Below are positions 41,192-53,900 of a stretch of DNA of 64,000 nucleotides, one piece after another. Origin of the DNA: Aphanomyces cochlioides (lineage: Eukaryota; Oomycota; Saprolegniomycetes; Saprolegniales; Verrucalvaceae); assembly GCA_019828595.1 (NCBI GenBank), contig JAHQRK010000003.1:2976001-3040000 (forward strand). The letters are read 5' to 3'. How positions within the stretch are numbered: the stretch's first letter is position 1; each line of letters starts with the position of its first letter. The position numbers were made by a program, and so were the translations under genes. The notes beneath the pieces were generated by a model. It saw only the letters and a program-made list of their open reading frames with translations. It did not search any database and was not told the DNA's origin.

Positions 41192-42303
41192 TATTCCGGT
41201 TTAAACTCATTGGTACTGGCTCCTGGCTGTGCGAATTGGTCGACACCAACTCATCATGGTATTACTTTATTATTTTGTTGGGAATTGGAGATTTATGGCA
41301 ATTTTCTGATTGGTCGGCTCTACTTTACTACTTTACACTTTACGTGGTAAAGTGACGATAAATCAACAGCCAAACAGAAAACGCAATCGGTGCAGACCAG
41401 TGTGTCATATCAACGACACCACCATTACGAGCAGGTTTGTACATGCAAGAGATGCCTCCAAGAACTCTAGACCAATGACCAAGCTCTTTGCCAGCTCGCG
41501 GCCAATCTGAAGGGGGTAATGAATGACGTAGGGCAACAAGTCAGTAGGAAAGAAGTAATTGATTCAGTTTAAGGACGATAATGGACTTCCGTATTCACTG
41601 TGAATGGCCCAAACCTCTCGGTGAGGGCATATCTTTGAGCGAGCGAGTCAACCTAAGCCAAGTGAGCGTGCGAGTTTCTGGTCTGCGAAAACCAGGGCCT
41701 GCTGAGTCGTTTCAACCAACTCGGCAAACCCATCTCCAATCGCCCTTACCAGACCAAGCGACGCTGTGGTCAGACCGCGGGCAGTCGGTCCATACATCCC
41801 CTTTCCATTCAAAACCATGCCTGGTTCACCGGGCGTTTACAGCACTAGCGACCAAGACGGCTCGCCAAAACAACCCCCTCACGACAACAACGACCCCCCG
41901 TCTCCTTCCTTCTTGTCGCAGAAGGAGACACTACTCCCGAGCCTAGCCCCTCGTACTTCCACTAAACCCCAGACGACACATTGATATCCCATCCAAGGAA
42001 GAATTAGTGTCCATTCATCGCAACAGAGTGCACAAGTCAGCTCAATGTAAACCCACGGAAAGATTGAAACAATCCCATCCTCGTCTACCTCCACCCTGCC
42101 ATCGCATTCTGCTCGACCCACTCGATTGGAACCAACCCAAGTGGTCCATCAAGCAAGCGATCGTTCCCGAGACGACTCAATCTCCAAAGAGTCCTCAGTG
42201 GGAGCTCTGTCTCCGCTGTCAAACGTTTCCCAAAGTCGTGCTCGCGATTCCACCGCAGCTTGTCAAGAAGTATTAACGTTCAACGACGACTAACTTGATG
42301 TAA

Positions 42304-43605
42304 TTACACGCTTTCGTGGTTTTCTACCGCTGCGACTGGCAACACACCACGTCTGCGCATGTCTGCGATGAGTTTTTGAGACTGAATGCCAGCGTTCGGG
42401 CAGCCTACAAGCATATTATCCCTATAGCTTAAGCAAGCAATCGAGTTACCTCCACAGTGGTGTAATGCCACGACGGTATTGTCCTTCATCGACAGAACTG
42501 GAGCCCCCGACGATCCAGGTTGCGTATCGAGCATGTAGCCAGCCTGGTCGGTTGCACAGCTATCCACTCATGCAGTCTCTCCACAAGAGTCTCAATGACT
42601 TACCCCGAAAGCGACAGAGTTGTGATCGTTCCTGGTTTGTTCCCGTCCACAACTGCCAAATGCTTTCCCCACCCCATGGGATGCTGAGGGATATAAATCT
42701 TCTCATGCAAGACAGGTCCCGATGCTCGTAATTGCAGAAATCTACGGCTGGTGTCATATCAAGGATCCACATGAGGTTTACCCAGCATCTGATGGAATCT
42801 CGTCTTGGAGCTGCACGAGCGAGTAGTCCAAATCAATCGACGTCACGATGAATCGGACTCCTCGAATGAATTGATTTTGAGCGCAGGCGCCTTGAGCGTC
42901 ACATGTGTCATCACATGACGTGCCTTCCGCCATAAACTCCACCATCGTATTCTCAGCATCCGTCTCGTCCTTGATGCAATGGTTGTTTGTGAGCAAGTGG
43001 CCTCTGTTGCCCAAGAGAAACCCCGTGCAAAACGCAGACCCCGTCGGTCGATTCGTGACGAGCCGCACGACAGCCTTCGATGCTCTGTACATTGAAGTAT
43101 TGATGTAACACTCCGCACTCTTCGAGTCGTCAACGCCACAGAGCGATTCGTCCGCTGCTACATTTTTGTTTCCGTCCGCAATCGAAGTCCGCACGCCATC
43201 CACGTGAAAACCATAACATCGTGGAGCGTCTCGTTCACTCACGACTTGCTGCTGGACGTGGAGCTCCAATATTGCCATCGACGCGTACACTGGGAGGGAA
43301 AAGAAAGGAGCACGAAGTGCACCTGATCGAATTGTATGGACAACTCCACCGACAGTGTGATTGACTACACTGCGGACAGCAATGAAATCTGATGGAGGCA
43401 GATCAAAGAGGCCGAAATGAACAAGAAGTAGATCCGCCTGCGGTTGATCGACTACAAACGAGACAACTGTTGGAGAGGTTGGATACGTTCCACGTGCGCA
43501 ACCAAGGCCAAGATCAAGGGGCAACATCGCGGTTGTGTCTTGAGATGATACAAGACCAACTAGTGCACTTGAGAGAACGAGACAAGCTTTAGCAAGACCC
43601 CACAT
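42304..43605 (-). CDS. Secreted trypsin-like serine protease
   Basis: Three exons on the minus strand: 43605-42782, 42747-42604, 42559-42304. Introns are 34 and 44 nt, both GT-AG, and all joins keep frame, giving about 407 residues. ATG 43605 starts a signal peptide (MWGLAKACLVLSSALVGLVS). A pro-region follows, then a PA-clan protease domain with His in LLTNNHCI (about 209), Asp in DLDYSLVQL (about 260) and Ser in TQPGSSGAPVL (about 340). GSSGAP rather than GDSGGP is seen in V8/glutamyl-type and related bacterial-like proteases. It should act outside the cell. Decayed 3' pieces of relatives lie antisense after genes B1 and B3, so this is the surviving member of the third gene in the duplicated unit. 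Confidence 0.85.
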
Positions 43606-44728
43606 GGTCGATTCGAATGTGAAACACAGTAGGGACTTTGATACCGTCACGGCAAATCCATCATGGTAACGGCCCTGTTGATTGACAATGATGGGTTGAT
43701 TTGATGGAAGAGACTAGACTGCATTCTTTGATTGCCGCTGTTTGTCTCCTTGCTGCAATAAGGTTCCCACATGAGATGCTCCCCAAGTCGACTGCTCTTC
43801 CGAATCTCGATGTTCTTTGGTAACTTGCATCTTCACAAACTTGCACATTCTCGTACGACGGGCTCGTTCCGAACGCAGGGGAGAATTCGTGCGCACCCGT
43901 GGGTATAGCTAGCTACGCCAAAATGCAACGTGTCGACTCGCTTGCTCAGATTCTCACGTGAATCTCTCGACAGCCTTCTTCGAATATCTCGAGATTCCTT
44001 GTGTTGCATTGTCAATCATCTCCATCATTGTCAATTGGAGAGCAATGTAGACGACTTGCAAGCTTTATTGCCCATGCCAGCAATTGCAACTACCACGTAA
44101 TGAAGTCAACTATCCATGACATTGAAAAGTGTCAACATCCATGGCGTGTCGACTCACCACTGTGCGTAAACTGTTCGCGATCGTGTCTTCCTCTCAACGC
44201 ATGACAGAAACGTTAAATCGGACGCTTCACGACGGGCAAGCCATGTGGCATCCACCGAGCTTGGCATTTCCAATCGTTTTCTCAGTGAGAAATGCCAAAG
44301 CTTACTTGCAACTTGAAAATGGGCGGCATGTACAGCTAATACAGTGTACAACGATGGGAAAGCATTGATCAAGAGGTCCATTTCTCTCTCTCGTCGTTTT
44401 CTCTACTAGCAGCGGCAGCTTACAGCTGTACTTGGCCTTGCCGCCTCCAAACAATAGATGGATGCTCCATTACTTACTCGAGATAGGTGTATCACACAGT
44501 ATGACTCATACTGTTGATACTTTACGACACAATTGTAATACGTTGGCTCCTTTTTTTTCGATTGGCTGTCTTTTCTCCATATTAAAATGGTGATAGGCTC
44601 ATTTTGGAATATTCCACCTTGGCGACAAATTCGGCAGATCTTGACCCGTCACGGAAGATGCAATTGTCTTTGGACTGCTCCATCGAGAGTCCATCGTCTG
44701 GTACGATAGAAATCGCACCCCTGAATAG
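43606..44728. other. Intergenic, no gene assigned
   Basis: Divergent spacer between the protease and the phospholipase D gene. Several short frames exist (for example a plus-strand one at 44129-44368), but none resembles a known family. The missing first exon of the phospholipase gene may lie here, because its first recognised exon is open back to 44729 without an ATG. Confidence 0.4.
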
Positions 44729-44782
44729 ATAGTTCAACCATGTGATGCTCTTTGTGCCGTAGAAAACGCTGAATTCATCGCA

Positions 44783-47700
44783 TTGGATTCACCATCAAAC
44801 CTTTATGACCCAGACGATCCATTCACGAACATTGAACTGCGATTGCCAGAAGCACCAAAGATTCGCGTGGTTCAAGTCCACCGTATTGATGGATTCTTCT
44901 ACAAGTACAATATGTTCGTCGTCGAGGTACGACAGACATTTTGGGTGTGGACTTTGAGACGCGTGTAGATTTCACTACCTGGGCTCACGTGGCGTATTCA
45001 TACGACGACAGCGCGTCTCCTCCAGCTCCATATCTTTTTGCAAAATGCCCTACATTTTCGACAACTGTTCCAATTCCCAGCAGGCCTCTTTACATACCAC
45101 ACGATCCACATATCTGACGAAGAGCTGAGTGCGCAGGTTGAGACCTACCTTGCAAACGTCTTATCGCATAAATCACTCTGGAAACACCCCAGAGTCCTTG
45201 CATTTTTGGAATACAGTGCCCTCCGCTTTGATCAACGATATGGTGAGAGCTTGGTGGAAGGGTGGGTTAAAATGCGCTATGTCCCGTCACGGAAGGGAAC
45301 GCTTCATGGACGTTATAGCTTTATCGGGTTTCGCTTTACGCGTGACAATTTGATTCGCATTACTGAGATAATCGTAGCCGTTGGTTTATGTGTGATCATT
45401 CCCTTTGGTGTATTTTGGCTCTTTGTCGCAATGAGTTCAGCTGGAACTGTTTCATCCTTGGGCACAGGTAACTCTTATTCTAGCAATAGCTGCTCACGTT
45501 CATATTTCTAGGCTATATAGTTGCTGCATCGATCATTAGTTCAATCCCTGGGTTGTACTTTTTGGTGATTATGTATCAATTTTTGCTGCGTCATCGTCGA
45601 TGGATGGTCATCAAGCCTAATTGTATAGCATTTTTCGAAAGCGTCCGATCAACAGCACCAAGTCATGTGTTGTTATTTCAGCCGCATATTGCAATTACAA
45701 AAAGTACTCTGATGGGAAACGGTAGGACTTTGCGCTGCTGACTATTTTCATAGCGCTTTAGGTTTACATTGGATGGTCAATGGGCTTCACGTAACTTCAC
45801 CAGCCGCAATCATTGAAGTGGATTTTCAATATAAAGGGCAATGCAATCACTTTTATGAGATGCTATTAAAAATTGTGAGTGAAAGCGAGTATACCTCGCT
45901 GCACAAACATAATTCGTTTGCACCAATGCGTCCTGCAATAGGTATACTCTGAATACTGAGCGCGATTGTAGAGCTTGATGTATCTTTGTGATAGGTCCAA
46001 ATAATGCTGTCAATTATGCCCAGCATCTTGTTGATGGAGAGGAGACGTTTGGTCTCATGTGCCGCCATTTGCGCTTGGCCACCGACCAAATTTTTATCAC
46101 TGGCTGGTGGATCACTCCTGACTACCCACTTGTCCGCACATCGCACGAAGAGCGATTACAATCTGAACTAGTAGTGTACGTTCGGCAGATCTCTGAGCTG
46201 TACTCTGTCGTCTGTTTCTAGACTTCTGCGGGAGGCTGCAAATCGAGGAGTTCAAGTGTATATTCTTGTATATCGAGAACATCATTTGGTCTTGCCGAAT
46301 GATAGTAAATTCACCAAACACTCGCTGAGAGGCCCAAATATATACGTGCTCCGTCATCCAGATTTTGTACTCATTCCACAATTTTGGTCGCACCATGAAA
46401 AAATTGTCGTGATCGATCAATCGACTGCATTTGTTGGTGGGCTCGATATTGCTCTTGGCCGGTAAGAGCACAAATCCAAATTCAATAAAGACATACCACT
46501 AGATTTGATACACCTGTGCATTCCTTGACCGATATCAACAAGGAAAAACTATGGCGTGGACAAGACTATTCAAACCCTCGCCTGAAAGATTTTGTGGATG
46601 TCCAACATATTCGTAAAGAGTTAATTGATCGACAGACTGTCCCCCGCATGCCGTGGCACGATGTTCACTGCCGGTTTGTTCAGAGCAAACGTTAAGTTCC
46701 ATGATCATTGATATAGATTGGAAGGTCCTGTTGTATTGGACGTCGCTCGGCATTTTATTCTGCGATGGAATTTTACGGTTCAGAAGAAATACATGACCCT
46801 GGCCACGCGATCAAGTCGCCGCCATCGTCACAGGTTTCCAGCAATTTTGCCGTTTTTGCACCAGCCGGTCTCGGCACCAACCCGGACACATGAAGGCGAA
46901 CAAGTTCATTGCCAAGTTGTTCGCAGTTTAAGTCCTTGGTCTGGTGGTATTAAAACGGAAAAGAGCATTCAACAAGCTTACATTGACACTATTGCGGAAG
47001 CCAAACGATTTATTTATATCGAGGTTTGTTTACTTGGCCTAACAACCATGACGAACATCAGTCTTAGAATCAATTCTTTGTGTCAGGGTTTGATTCCGAT
47101 GATTCTGTCTCTAATCGTGTCGTGGAAGCTTTATATCAACGTATCATGGAAGCACACGAAAAGCAAGAAACTTTCCGTGTCATGTTCATAATGCCTTTAT
47201 TGCCGTGCTTTGAAGGTGCTGTGACTTCTGCCGACTCGGCAAACTTGAGAGCCGTGATGCACTGGCAGGTAGATCTGGATACAAGTGCTTGAATCTCACA
47301 ATTTCCAGTACTCGACTATTTGTCGTGGAGGCAATTCACTCTTGGAGCGCCTCGCTAGAGAAGTTCCCGATCCAAACCAGTATATTGTCTTCTTTGGATT
47401 GCGTCAGCATGGCATTTTAAGCGGGCGAGTCGTCACAGAGCAAATTTACATTCACAGCAAAATAATGATCATTGATGATCGGGTGACTATTATCGGTACG
47501 ATGTCGCGATTGAATTCGATGTCTGATATGAGCATCTCAAGGCTCTGCCAATTTGAATGACCGAAGTCTTTGCGGCGACCGTGACTCTGAAATTGCTGTC
47601 GTACTTGAAGATAGCACAATGGAGTTTGCAAGTTTTAATGGCAAACAATGCTCTGTGGGTCACTTCGGGCATCGATTGCGGAAAAAGTTATTCGATGAAC

Positions 47701-48524
47701 ACTTGGGGGTAACGCTTACGAGATCTTCCGAGATAATTTTATTTGCAGACGTACATGGAAGACCCCATCAGTGAAAGGAATTGGGCGCGTATTCGACGCT
47801 TGGCCAACGCCAACACTGACATTTATGAACGCGTATTTCAGTGTTTCCCCACTGACACATTTACTTCGTACTTCAATTCGGTCCCAGAACGCAACATGTA
47901 CGAAGATGTGCGCATTGTGTACGAGAACCAAAGGTACATATACAACTCCAAAATGACATTAAACTTGGACAGATTTGCTTGGGGCTCGGGATGGTCCGCT
48001 GATCATTTATTATTTGGTGAGCGAGCGGCATGGAGTGACGCGAATGGAATTCCGTTTGACTCGTTCACACCAAGTGGATCATGGCAGGTGGATGTTTCTG
48101 AAGGCCACTGCGATTCTGAAGGCTGGCAATATGCGTTTTCATTCAAAGCGTTCAAGAAAGACAAGGACAAGCGTGCTGTACCTTTGTGGTATCGCTGGGT
48201 GCGGCGTCGACGGTGGATTTTGGTCGATCATGTACGTAGTATTGTGACAGTTGTTTATTTATTCTGAACTAGTGCCCCCCGAATGGAAAATCCCTCGAGA
48301 GACAAGATTCATCATGCGTGGACTTGAAGAAATTCCTTCGCAAACTGAGTACACGATCAATGTCTTTGCAAAATGATTCCGATGGAATCTTGTCTCCAGA
48401 CTGGGTCTCACCCGAGGTTGAAGAATTGAGCAAAGTGCAAGGCCAACTTGTCGAATTCCCATTGGAATTCTTGCGGGACTGCGACCTTCGGCCTCTGATT
48501 TTACCCAAGAACATTTTCATTTGA
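44783..48524 (+). CDS. PX/transmembrane phospholipase D (PXTM-PLD)
   Basis: Hydrolyses phosphatidylcholine-type lipids to phosphatidic acid. Exons: 44783-45467, 45512-45721, 45762-45941, 45995-46175, 46222-46461, 46503-46673, 46717-47023, 47068-47268, 47309-47495, 47542-47708, 47749-48231, 48273-48524. The eleven introns of 40-53 nt all join in phase, giving about 1,087 codons. Order: PX domain, two membrane segments (IIVAVGLCVIIPFGVFWLF; IVAASIISSIPGLYFLVIMY), then PLD with HKD motifs HHEKIVVID (about 476) and HSKIMIID (about 774) and the box IENQFFVSG. The C-terminus GQLVEFPLEFL is typical. PX-TM-PLD is an oomycete class. Oddities: no ATG found, and the PX part is displaced in frame between about 44962 and 45112 with a TAG at 44966. 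From 48525 to 48872 there is only a 46-codon ORF (48632-48772). Confidence 0.88.
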
Positions 48525-48872
48525 GACTCTTTGTTCAGTGATTCAAAGTAGCTTTTCAATCCAAAAGCTTTGTGCAATTGATACTGCTGTCATAAAAGCA
48601 TCTTGTTGCCTTATCTCACTGACTCTTTCCAATGAAATCAACAAAGTCTATTAGACACAATTCTCCCTTAAAAGCCAGTCGAAGCATGCCTTCTTCTCTG
48701 TCCGTCAAGCTAGGAAGTCCTTCGACTAACGTTATGCTGCTTGCGAACTTTGAGACGGAGGATGAGGAATAATTCTTCATTCATCTAATATGGTTCGTAT
48801 GATATTTTCATTTATTCTGTTTGTGTCTGTTGACATGGCAAAAAAGCAGCGACTCGGCTCGATGTCGACGCT

Positions 48873-49894
48873 GTGAGCGCCGTCCTTGTTTTGCGATCGT
48901 TTGACCTCATGACAATCATCGTGGCGTTCCAAGACGGACTATATCATGACGGACACGAGCTCCTAGAGTCCATGCGTTGGAGTGCATTCCGAAAACAAGG
49001 CATAACGTATGTATTCCCACACCAAAGTCGGCATCCGTTCCATGCGCTTCTTTCGTGGCTACAAGAGCATGGCACAGCGCGTCTTGGTCACGTACTGAGC
49101 TACATCAAGAGAGAGTCATCCATGCTGCCAGTCGTTGTATTTTGCGTCGCGGTGTGGATGTAGCAGCAGCTTGTGGTCACTTGGATATTGTGAAATGGTT
49201 GCACTACAATCGTTGCGAAGGATGCTCAACTAATGCGATGGATAAAGCTGCCCTTGGAGGTCACATTGCTGTCGTTGACTGGCTTCATTCCAATCGTCAA
49301 GAAGGTTTTTCCTCTCAACTACCAGAGGTCATGAAGGAAGTTGTTGCCAGAGGACATTTGCCCATGGTTTCTTAGCTCAATCATCATCGCACAAGGCAGT
49401 GGCCTCGCGGTCTCATGGATGCGGCTGCAGCTCGTGGCCAACTGGACATGCTTGCGTTCTTTCACCAAGAAACGAAGGAGACATGCTCAACCGATGCTAT
49501 GGACTTAGCTGCTGCTTATGGCCATCTAACAGTTGTAGCGTGGCTACACAGTCATCGTCAGTAAGGCTGTACAACTCAAGCCATGGACTCTGCCGCTGGC
49601 CAGGGTCACTTGGAAATTGTTCAATTCCTCCACATTCATCGAAATGAAGGATGCACGACGCTTGCAATGGATGCTGCAGCTAGCAATGGTCACTTCGCAA
49701 TGGTCCAGTGGCTCCATAATAACCGTTCAGAGGGTTGCACATGGAAGGCCATTTACTACGCCGCTGCTCACAACCACGTGAGAATTGTCCGCTGGCTGAA
49801 AAAGCGAAGACCTGACGTGGAGCGACGAGCTGCTGTCACTGTTGCTCAAACTCAAGGTCTCTCCCAGATTGTCTCTTTATTAGCGCCGACGTGA
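48873..49894 (+). pseudogene. Ankyrin-repeat protein, two in-frame stops
   Basis: The N-terminal frame (48873 onward) has YHDGHELLESMRWSAF and LLSWLQEHGTARLGHVLSYI, the usual start of a large oomycete ankyrin family. From about 49145 another frame carries repeats of the form AAACGHLDIVKWLHYNRCEG and [20 protein letters not shown]. That frame contains TAG at 49373-49375 and TAA at 49562-49564; in the second, a GAA codon of the repeat has become TAA. At least six repeats remain. It ends at 49892. Such proteins mediate protein contacts. This copy is decayed but recently so. From 49895 to 50313 I see no gene. Confidence 0.75.
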
Positions 49895-50313
49895 AGTTCT
49901 GGCTTTGAAGTCTCCAATACGCTTCGGAAGTTGCCTCGATAAATGACACGCAGGCACAAGATCAGACACTCCACTCCTGCGTGCTACAATTGGATAGAGG
50001 ACATGGATAGAAGGTTCTCTAAGCTCATGGAACTTGCTGATAACGATGACATGCCCCAACCCAAAGTTTAATTGAAAATTGCCCAACGTGCTTCATGCGA
50101 TGAAACAGAAGAGTGGAGAGAGGATATCCCGTCTTCTAGTATCTCAACTACCACCGCAACACCAGTGGTTTAACGAAATGATCAAGCAAGCGATGCCGTC
50201 GAACCTCGTGGCAGCTTCTAGTCTTGATAAGCAAGATAGTCGTCCGATGACTTTTTGGTGGGTAAATATCGAGACAGGCTGAATGACAGTGTCACATTTA
50301 GAATATATGCAGA

Positions 50314-50912
50314 ATGGTTTCCTACCATGAAATGTTGAACTTGGAGAGAAGCATTCCACAAATGTGGGCTCGACTGACACGTCGCCGGGTGTGCGTCTTC
50401 TGCGATCGATCGCGCTTGGAGACAAATGGCATCGTCTTTGAAGATGACTTGGTCATGGCTTTTCGTGACAAGAACCCGCGGGCGTCGGTGCATCTCCTGG
50501 TAGTTCCAAAAGTGCATGTCAACAACACGACGAAACTGACTTCTCAAGATGCCGCGCTCGGTACGTCGTCAGAAAGAGTAAAACGACCTGAATGAGCCTC
50601 ATCCGTAGTGGAGCACATGTGGAAAGTCGGCAAGGATGCGCTAAACCAAGAGTGCGCCAGATTGGAAATCAAATGTGCTTCACCGTAAGAACGCAAAGGT
50701 TTCTGGAAGCTCATCCTTCTTCATATAGTGTATTTGGCTTCCATCAGCCACCATTCAACTCGGTGGAGCATCTTCATTTGCACTGTCTTGCGCCACCTTA
50801 TGAGCCAGCCTGGAACGCATATCGCTACATGGAATCGAGGCTTCACCACTTCATATCGGTCGAGACACTTCTCGAAAGGCTACAAAACATACCTTCTCAT
50901 GACAACCCATAA
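50314..50912 (+). CDS. HIT-family nucleotide hydrolase (HINT3-like)
   Basis: Exons 50314-50560, 50609-50684, 50729-50912, with introns of 48 and 44 nt in phase; 168 residues. It contains CVFCDRSRLETNGIVFEDD, RASVHLLVVPKVHVNNTTKL and the catalytic His triad in VEHLHLHCLAPP (about 122-126). The arrangement fits HINT3-type adenosine phosphoramidases, which cleave AMP-N bonds, probably in cytosol or nucleus. The C-terminal tail (FISVETLLERLQNI) is also typical. It converges with the large minus-strand gene ending at 50954, 41 bp away. Confidence 0.88.
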
Positions 50913-50953
50913 ATATCAACTTGTTTACCGCGATCTTTATCATTTGATCATAG

Positions 50954-53900
50954 CTACATGTGACCCCTGCTGAGGGACTCACGAAGCTTGCTTGAAACGA
51001 CTTCAGCGCGTGCTTGGCCCATGTCGAAAGCGGCTGTTTCGTTGGCTTCTGCAACTTCTTTCATATCGACCCATGTCGTGTCAGCAACAACAATTTGGTC
51101 ACTTAGTAGCAGTTTCTTGATACTCTCACTCATCGAGTCCATGCTGTCTTTTGTTTGGACGACGCGATAGAGTCCTCGGATATTTTTTAGCATTCGGTCC
51201 GTTATGGGTATTCTTGGTAGGAGCTGCTTGCCTTGTAAAATGGCCGCATTCCCCTCGGCGATTATAGCCTTGCCCTACATCCAAGGTGAAGTGTCTGTCA
51301 AATCTATTGACTCACTCGTTTGATCTTATCGTTCCCAACTTCCATATTGTGCCTCAGCTCTTGAATCTTTTTGGAACCCAACAATGCCAAATTGATATGC
51401 TTTTTTCGACCCTCGCGATATTTATTGACAAGTTGCATAACAGTCTCGCCTTCTGCAAGCAACTTTTCGCCACTGGCACGAATGTTAATGCCATCTTGGA
51501 GAATTCTCCTTCCTTCATCTTCGCGGTTCGTTAGTGCGACAAGACCTAAATGGAGGATAATATTTAGAAAATTCACATTAATTTACCGTGGACAAGGGAA
51601 TTGAAGAGCCACCGACAGACGCCCATAACAATACGAAGACGTCTAAGCTCATCTGGAATGGTCTCTGATCGCCACATTCGCAGAGCTAATTTATGGGATC
51701 GGTCCATGGCTGCGTATACATCGCAAGACCGCATTTGCAAGAAGTATGAAAATTGACGGTCGCAGTTCTAAGTAAATGGTAAGAGATTTCCTGAGGCATT
51801 ATTTGTGGTACATTAATGCGATCGTCAGTAAATGTGGCATCAATGCCATCAAGTTGTGGAGGATGCTCGATCCATAGACCCTCAAATATATTGCGCTCGG
51901 TTGTTTTACGAAAGCAAACTCCGAGGCCATGCACAGATTCTTTAGCAGCATAGCCATGAAAGCCGACGATTTCTTCGTTACTGTCCGCATGGAGAAAAAA
52001 ATGGAGACCCGCGTCGCATCGGCCATACCACTTGGACCAGCGACTCGCGGATGTGCCAAACCTGAGTCCGAGTACTGTCGTTTGCGTTGCATATCCCTCC
52101 AATGCAATCAGTCTAAAATGATGTCTCAAACAAACAGCCAAAAAGCTTTGCTACCGTTCGTCAGCAGCCAAGGCAAAATTGGAGCTGTTGCCGAATGGAT
52201 TACCATGGATTTTGCCTTCAACAGTGCTGCTGTGTGATTTCACGACGACGGAAAGACCATCCACACTTTTGCCACATATGACCGTGATCTGAGTGATGTG
52301 GCCAAAGGGAATTGCCTCGAGGTAATCGAACTTTTGGCCACTTGGACCACCCATCAAGGGACTTAGACGCTCCTAATTCATAATTAGGTCTTGTCATAGA
52401 AAGTGAACACCTCGAAATGGTGGATATGACGCTCATTGTACGCGACAAACATGAGACGATTTTCCAAGCTAAGACGATTCATTATGTCTTTTGAATGAAT
52501 GACAAATAGATGCTTCAGTGTTGGATTGCTACAAACACTGAGCTTTAACTTGCGATCGCAAGCTGTGAGAACACGCCGAATCTTGCGCGAGACCAGATAT
52601 TTTCGTTTGTTCCATAGAGACGAGCGAATCCGTTCAATGTCTGCAGTAGTTCGTTTCTCCGCTATAAAGCAAGGTAGTGCGACGTATTTTGCCTTGAGTT
52701 GGACTTTCCATGTCGAAAATACTTTTCCCAATCGTCGAATCGCCATTCTCAACACACTTAGGTTTGTCATGAACAGAAACCCACCTTTGGTGAAACATTC
52801 GGATGATTGCATTGACGGCAAGCGTTAGCTGCGTCCATTCCACCCATCGAACAAACACAGCCTTGAATGAATTGTACGAAAGCTTCTTGCCCAGTACACT
52901 TGGGATGAGCATAAAACTTTCCTTGAGCAAATATGCTTCGAATTTCGCAACCAGCATCTATAAAAATGTGATGGATACGTTTGTAGAAATAGTTTACTCG
53001 ACGGCGTTGCATCTGAAGCGCCAAACCGCGGCTTTCATAGAGCGCACGAGTCCGAATGAAGTCAATCCACTTACGCCAAATTGACCACATATGTTTCAGT
53101 CGACTGAACTGTTCAATGTGCGACTGCCAATATTCAAAGCTACCGAAACAACAACATCTAGAAAACGAAGCGTAATGATCATACCATCTTGCCAAACGTA
53201 TCCAATTTCGGAGCTGCGATCTATTACAGAGGATCTTCGAGTGCTTTAAGCTTACTGGAATACGCAAACTCCGAAATGTCGACTTCAACAGCATGCGATT
53301 GTATTTATCTTGCAACACATCGAAAGTTCGGCAAATAGTTTCGTACAATCGACGCACACGAGTATGAAGAATCTGTTTGAAAATTAGCCAATAATACGCG
53401 CACAATCTTACCTGAGATGCACAATGATGCAATTGTGAGCCCATTCCAGTTGTCTTCTTTTCTTCTTCTTGTTGAAGACGGATTTCCGCTTGTTTCATTT
53501 CTCTCAACTTCTCCCCCCGATTTAAGTATCGCTGCAAGCTGGCGGCATGGTCTTGGTTGAGCTGCTCGAGTTTAGCAGCCAAAGTTGATGCATCAATTGC
53601 AGCTTGGATAATACCTGCATTAGCTTTATTATCCCGATGCGATCATATTGTGTCATACCCTGGTCACGCCATTCACGGTCAGCTCGCCATTGCAATGCCC
53701 TCTTTGAAATCGGCTTTGATTCTTCATCTTCAACAGGTGACGTGTCCTGAGCATTGTCGCGGATTCTTTTCAAAGTCGCCCGACGTTTGGCCTCCTGTAG
53801 TACATTAATTTGAGAGAATAAGGAGCTTCGAGCTTGTTGTTTTCGATATATCAAGTACGCGACCCAGGTAGTAAAGTGGCTGGAATATAACCGAAATAAG

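Larger units (their letters stand above)
39661..41978. mobile_element. LTR-retroelement remnant, 2.3 kb, CATT duplication
   Basis: Starts TGTGGTCGCG and ends CCAGACGACA (TG ... CA) with CATT duplicated outside (39657-39660 and 41979-41982). The 4-bp duplication is the same length as for the gypsy element. The last 400 bp share motifs with the gypsy LTR (CAATCGCCCTTACCA, CCTGGTTCACC). There is no second LTR start, so this is a deleted element or a solo LTR with inserts. Minus-strand frames at 40924-40466, 40491-40162 and 40086-39742 look partly coding (KIQEPEASIVQFQHRL) but I recognise none. A tRNA-like segment lies at 41117. Confidence 0.65.
39013..42276 (+). pseudogene. Family B copy 4, split by two transposon insertions
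   Basis: Exon-like pieces 39013-39213, 39634-39660 and 41983-42276. The first ends KHQKQHL at a TA target; the second is the short Asn/Asp linker; the third starts DIPSKEELVSIHRNRV and ends LAIPPQLVKKY. Taking out the MITE and the LTR remnant with one copy of each target duplication gives an uninterrupted frame across both joins, so the gene was intact before the insertions. The third piece has diverged from B1 and B3 (QSHPRLPPPCHRILL), so B4 was a distinct paralogue. Confidence 0.8.

Noticed and set aside
53170..53200. A 27-nt intron near LARWYDHYASFS in the Sfi1-like gene
   Set aside because: The frame reads through without a stop and with plausible sequence, so no intron is needed.
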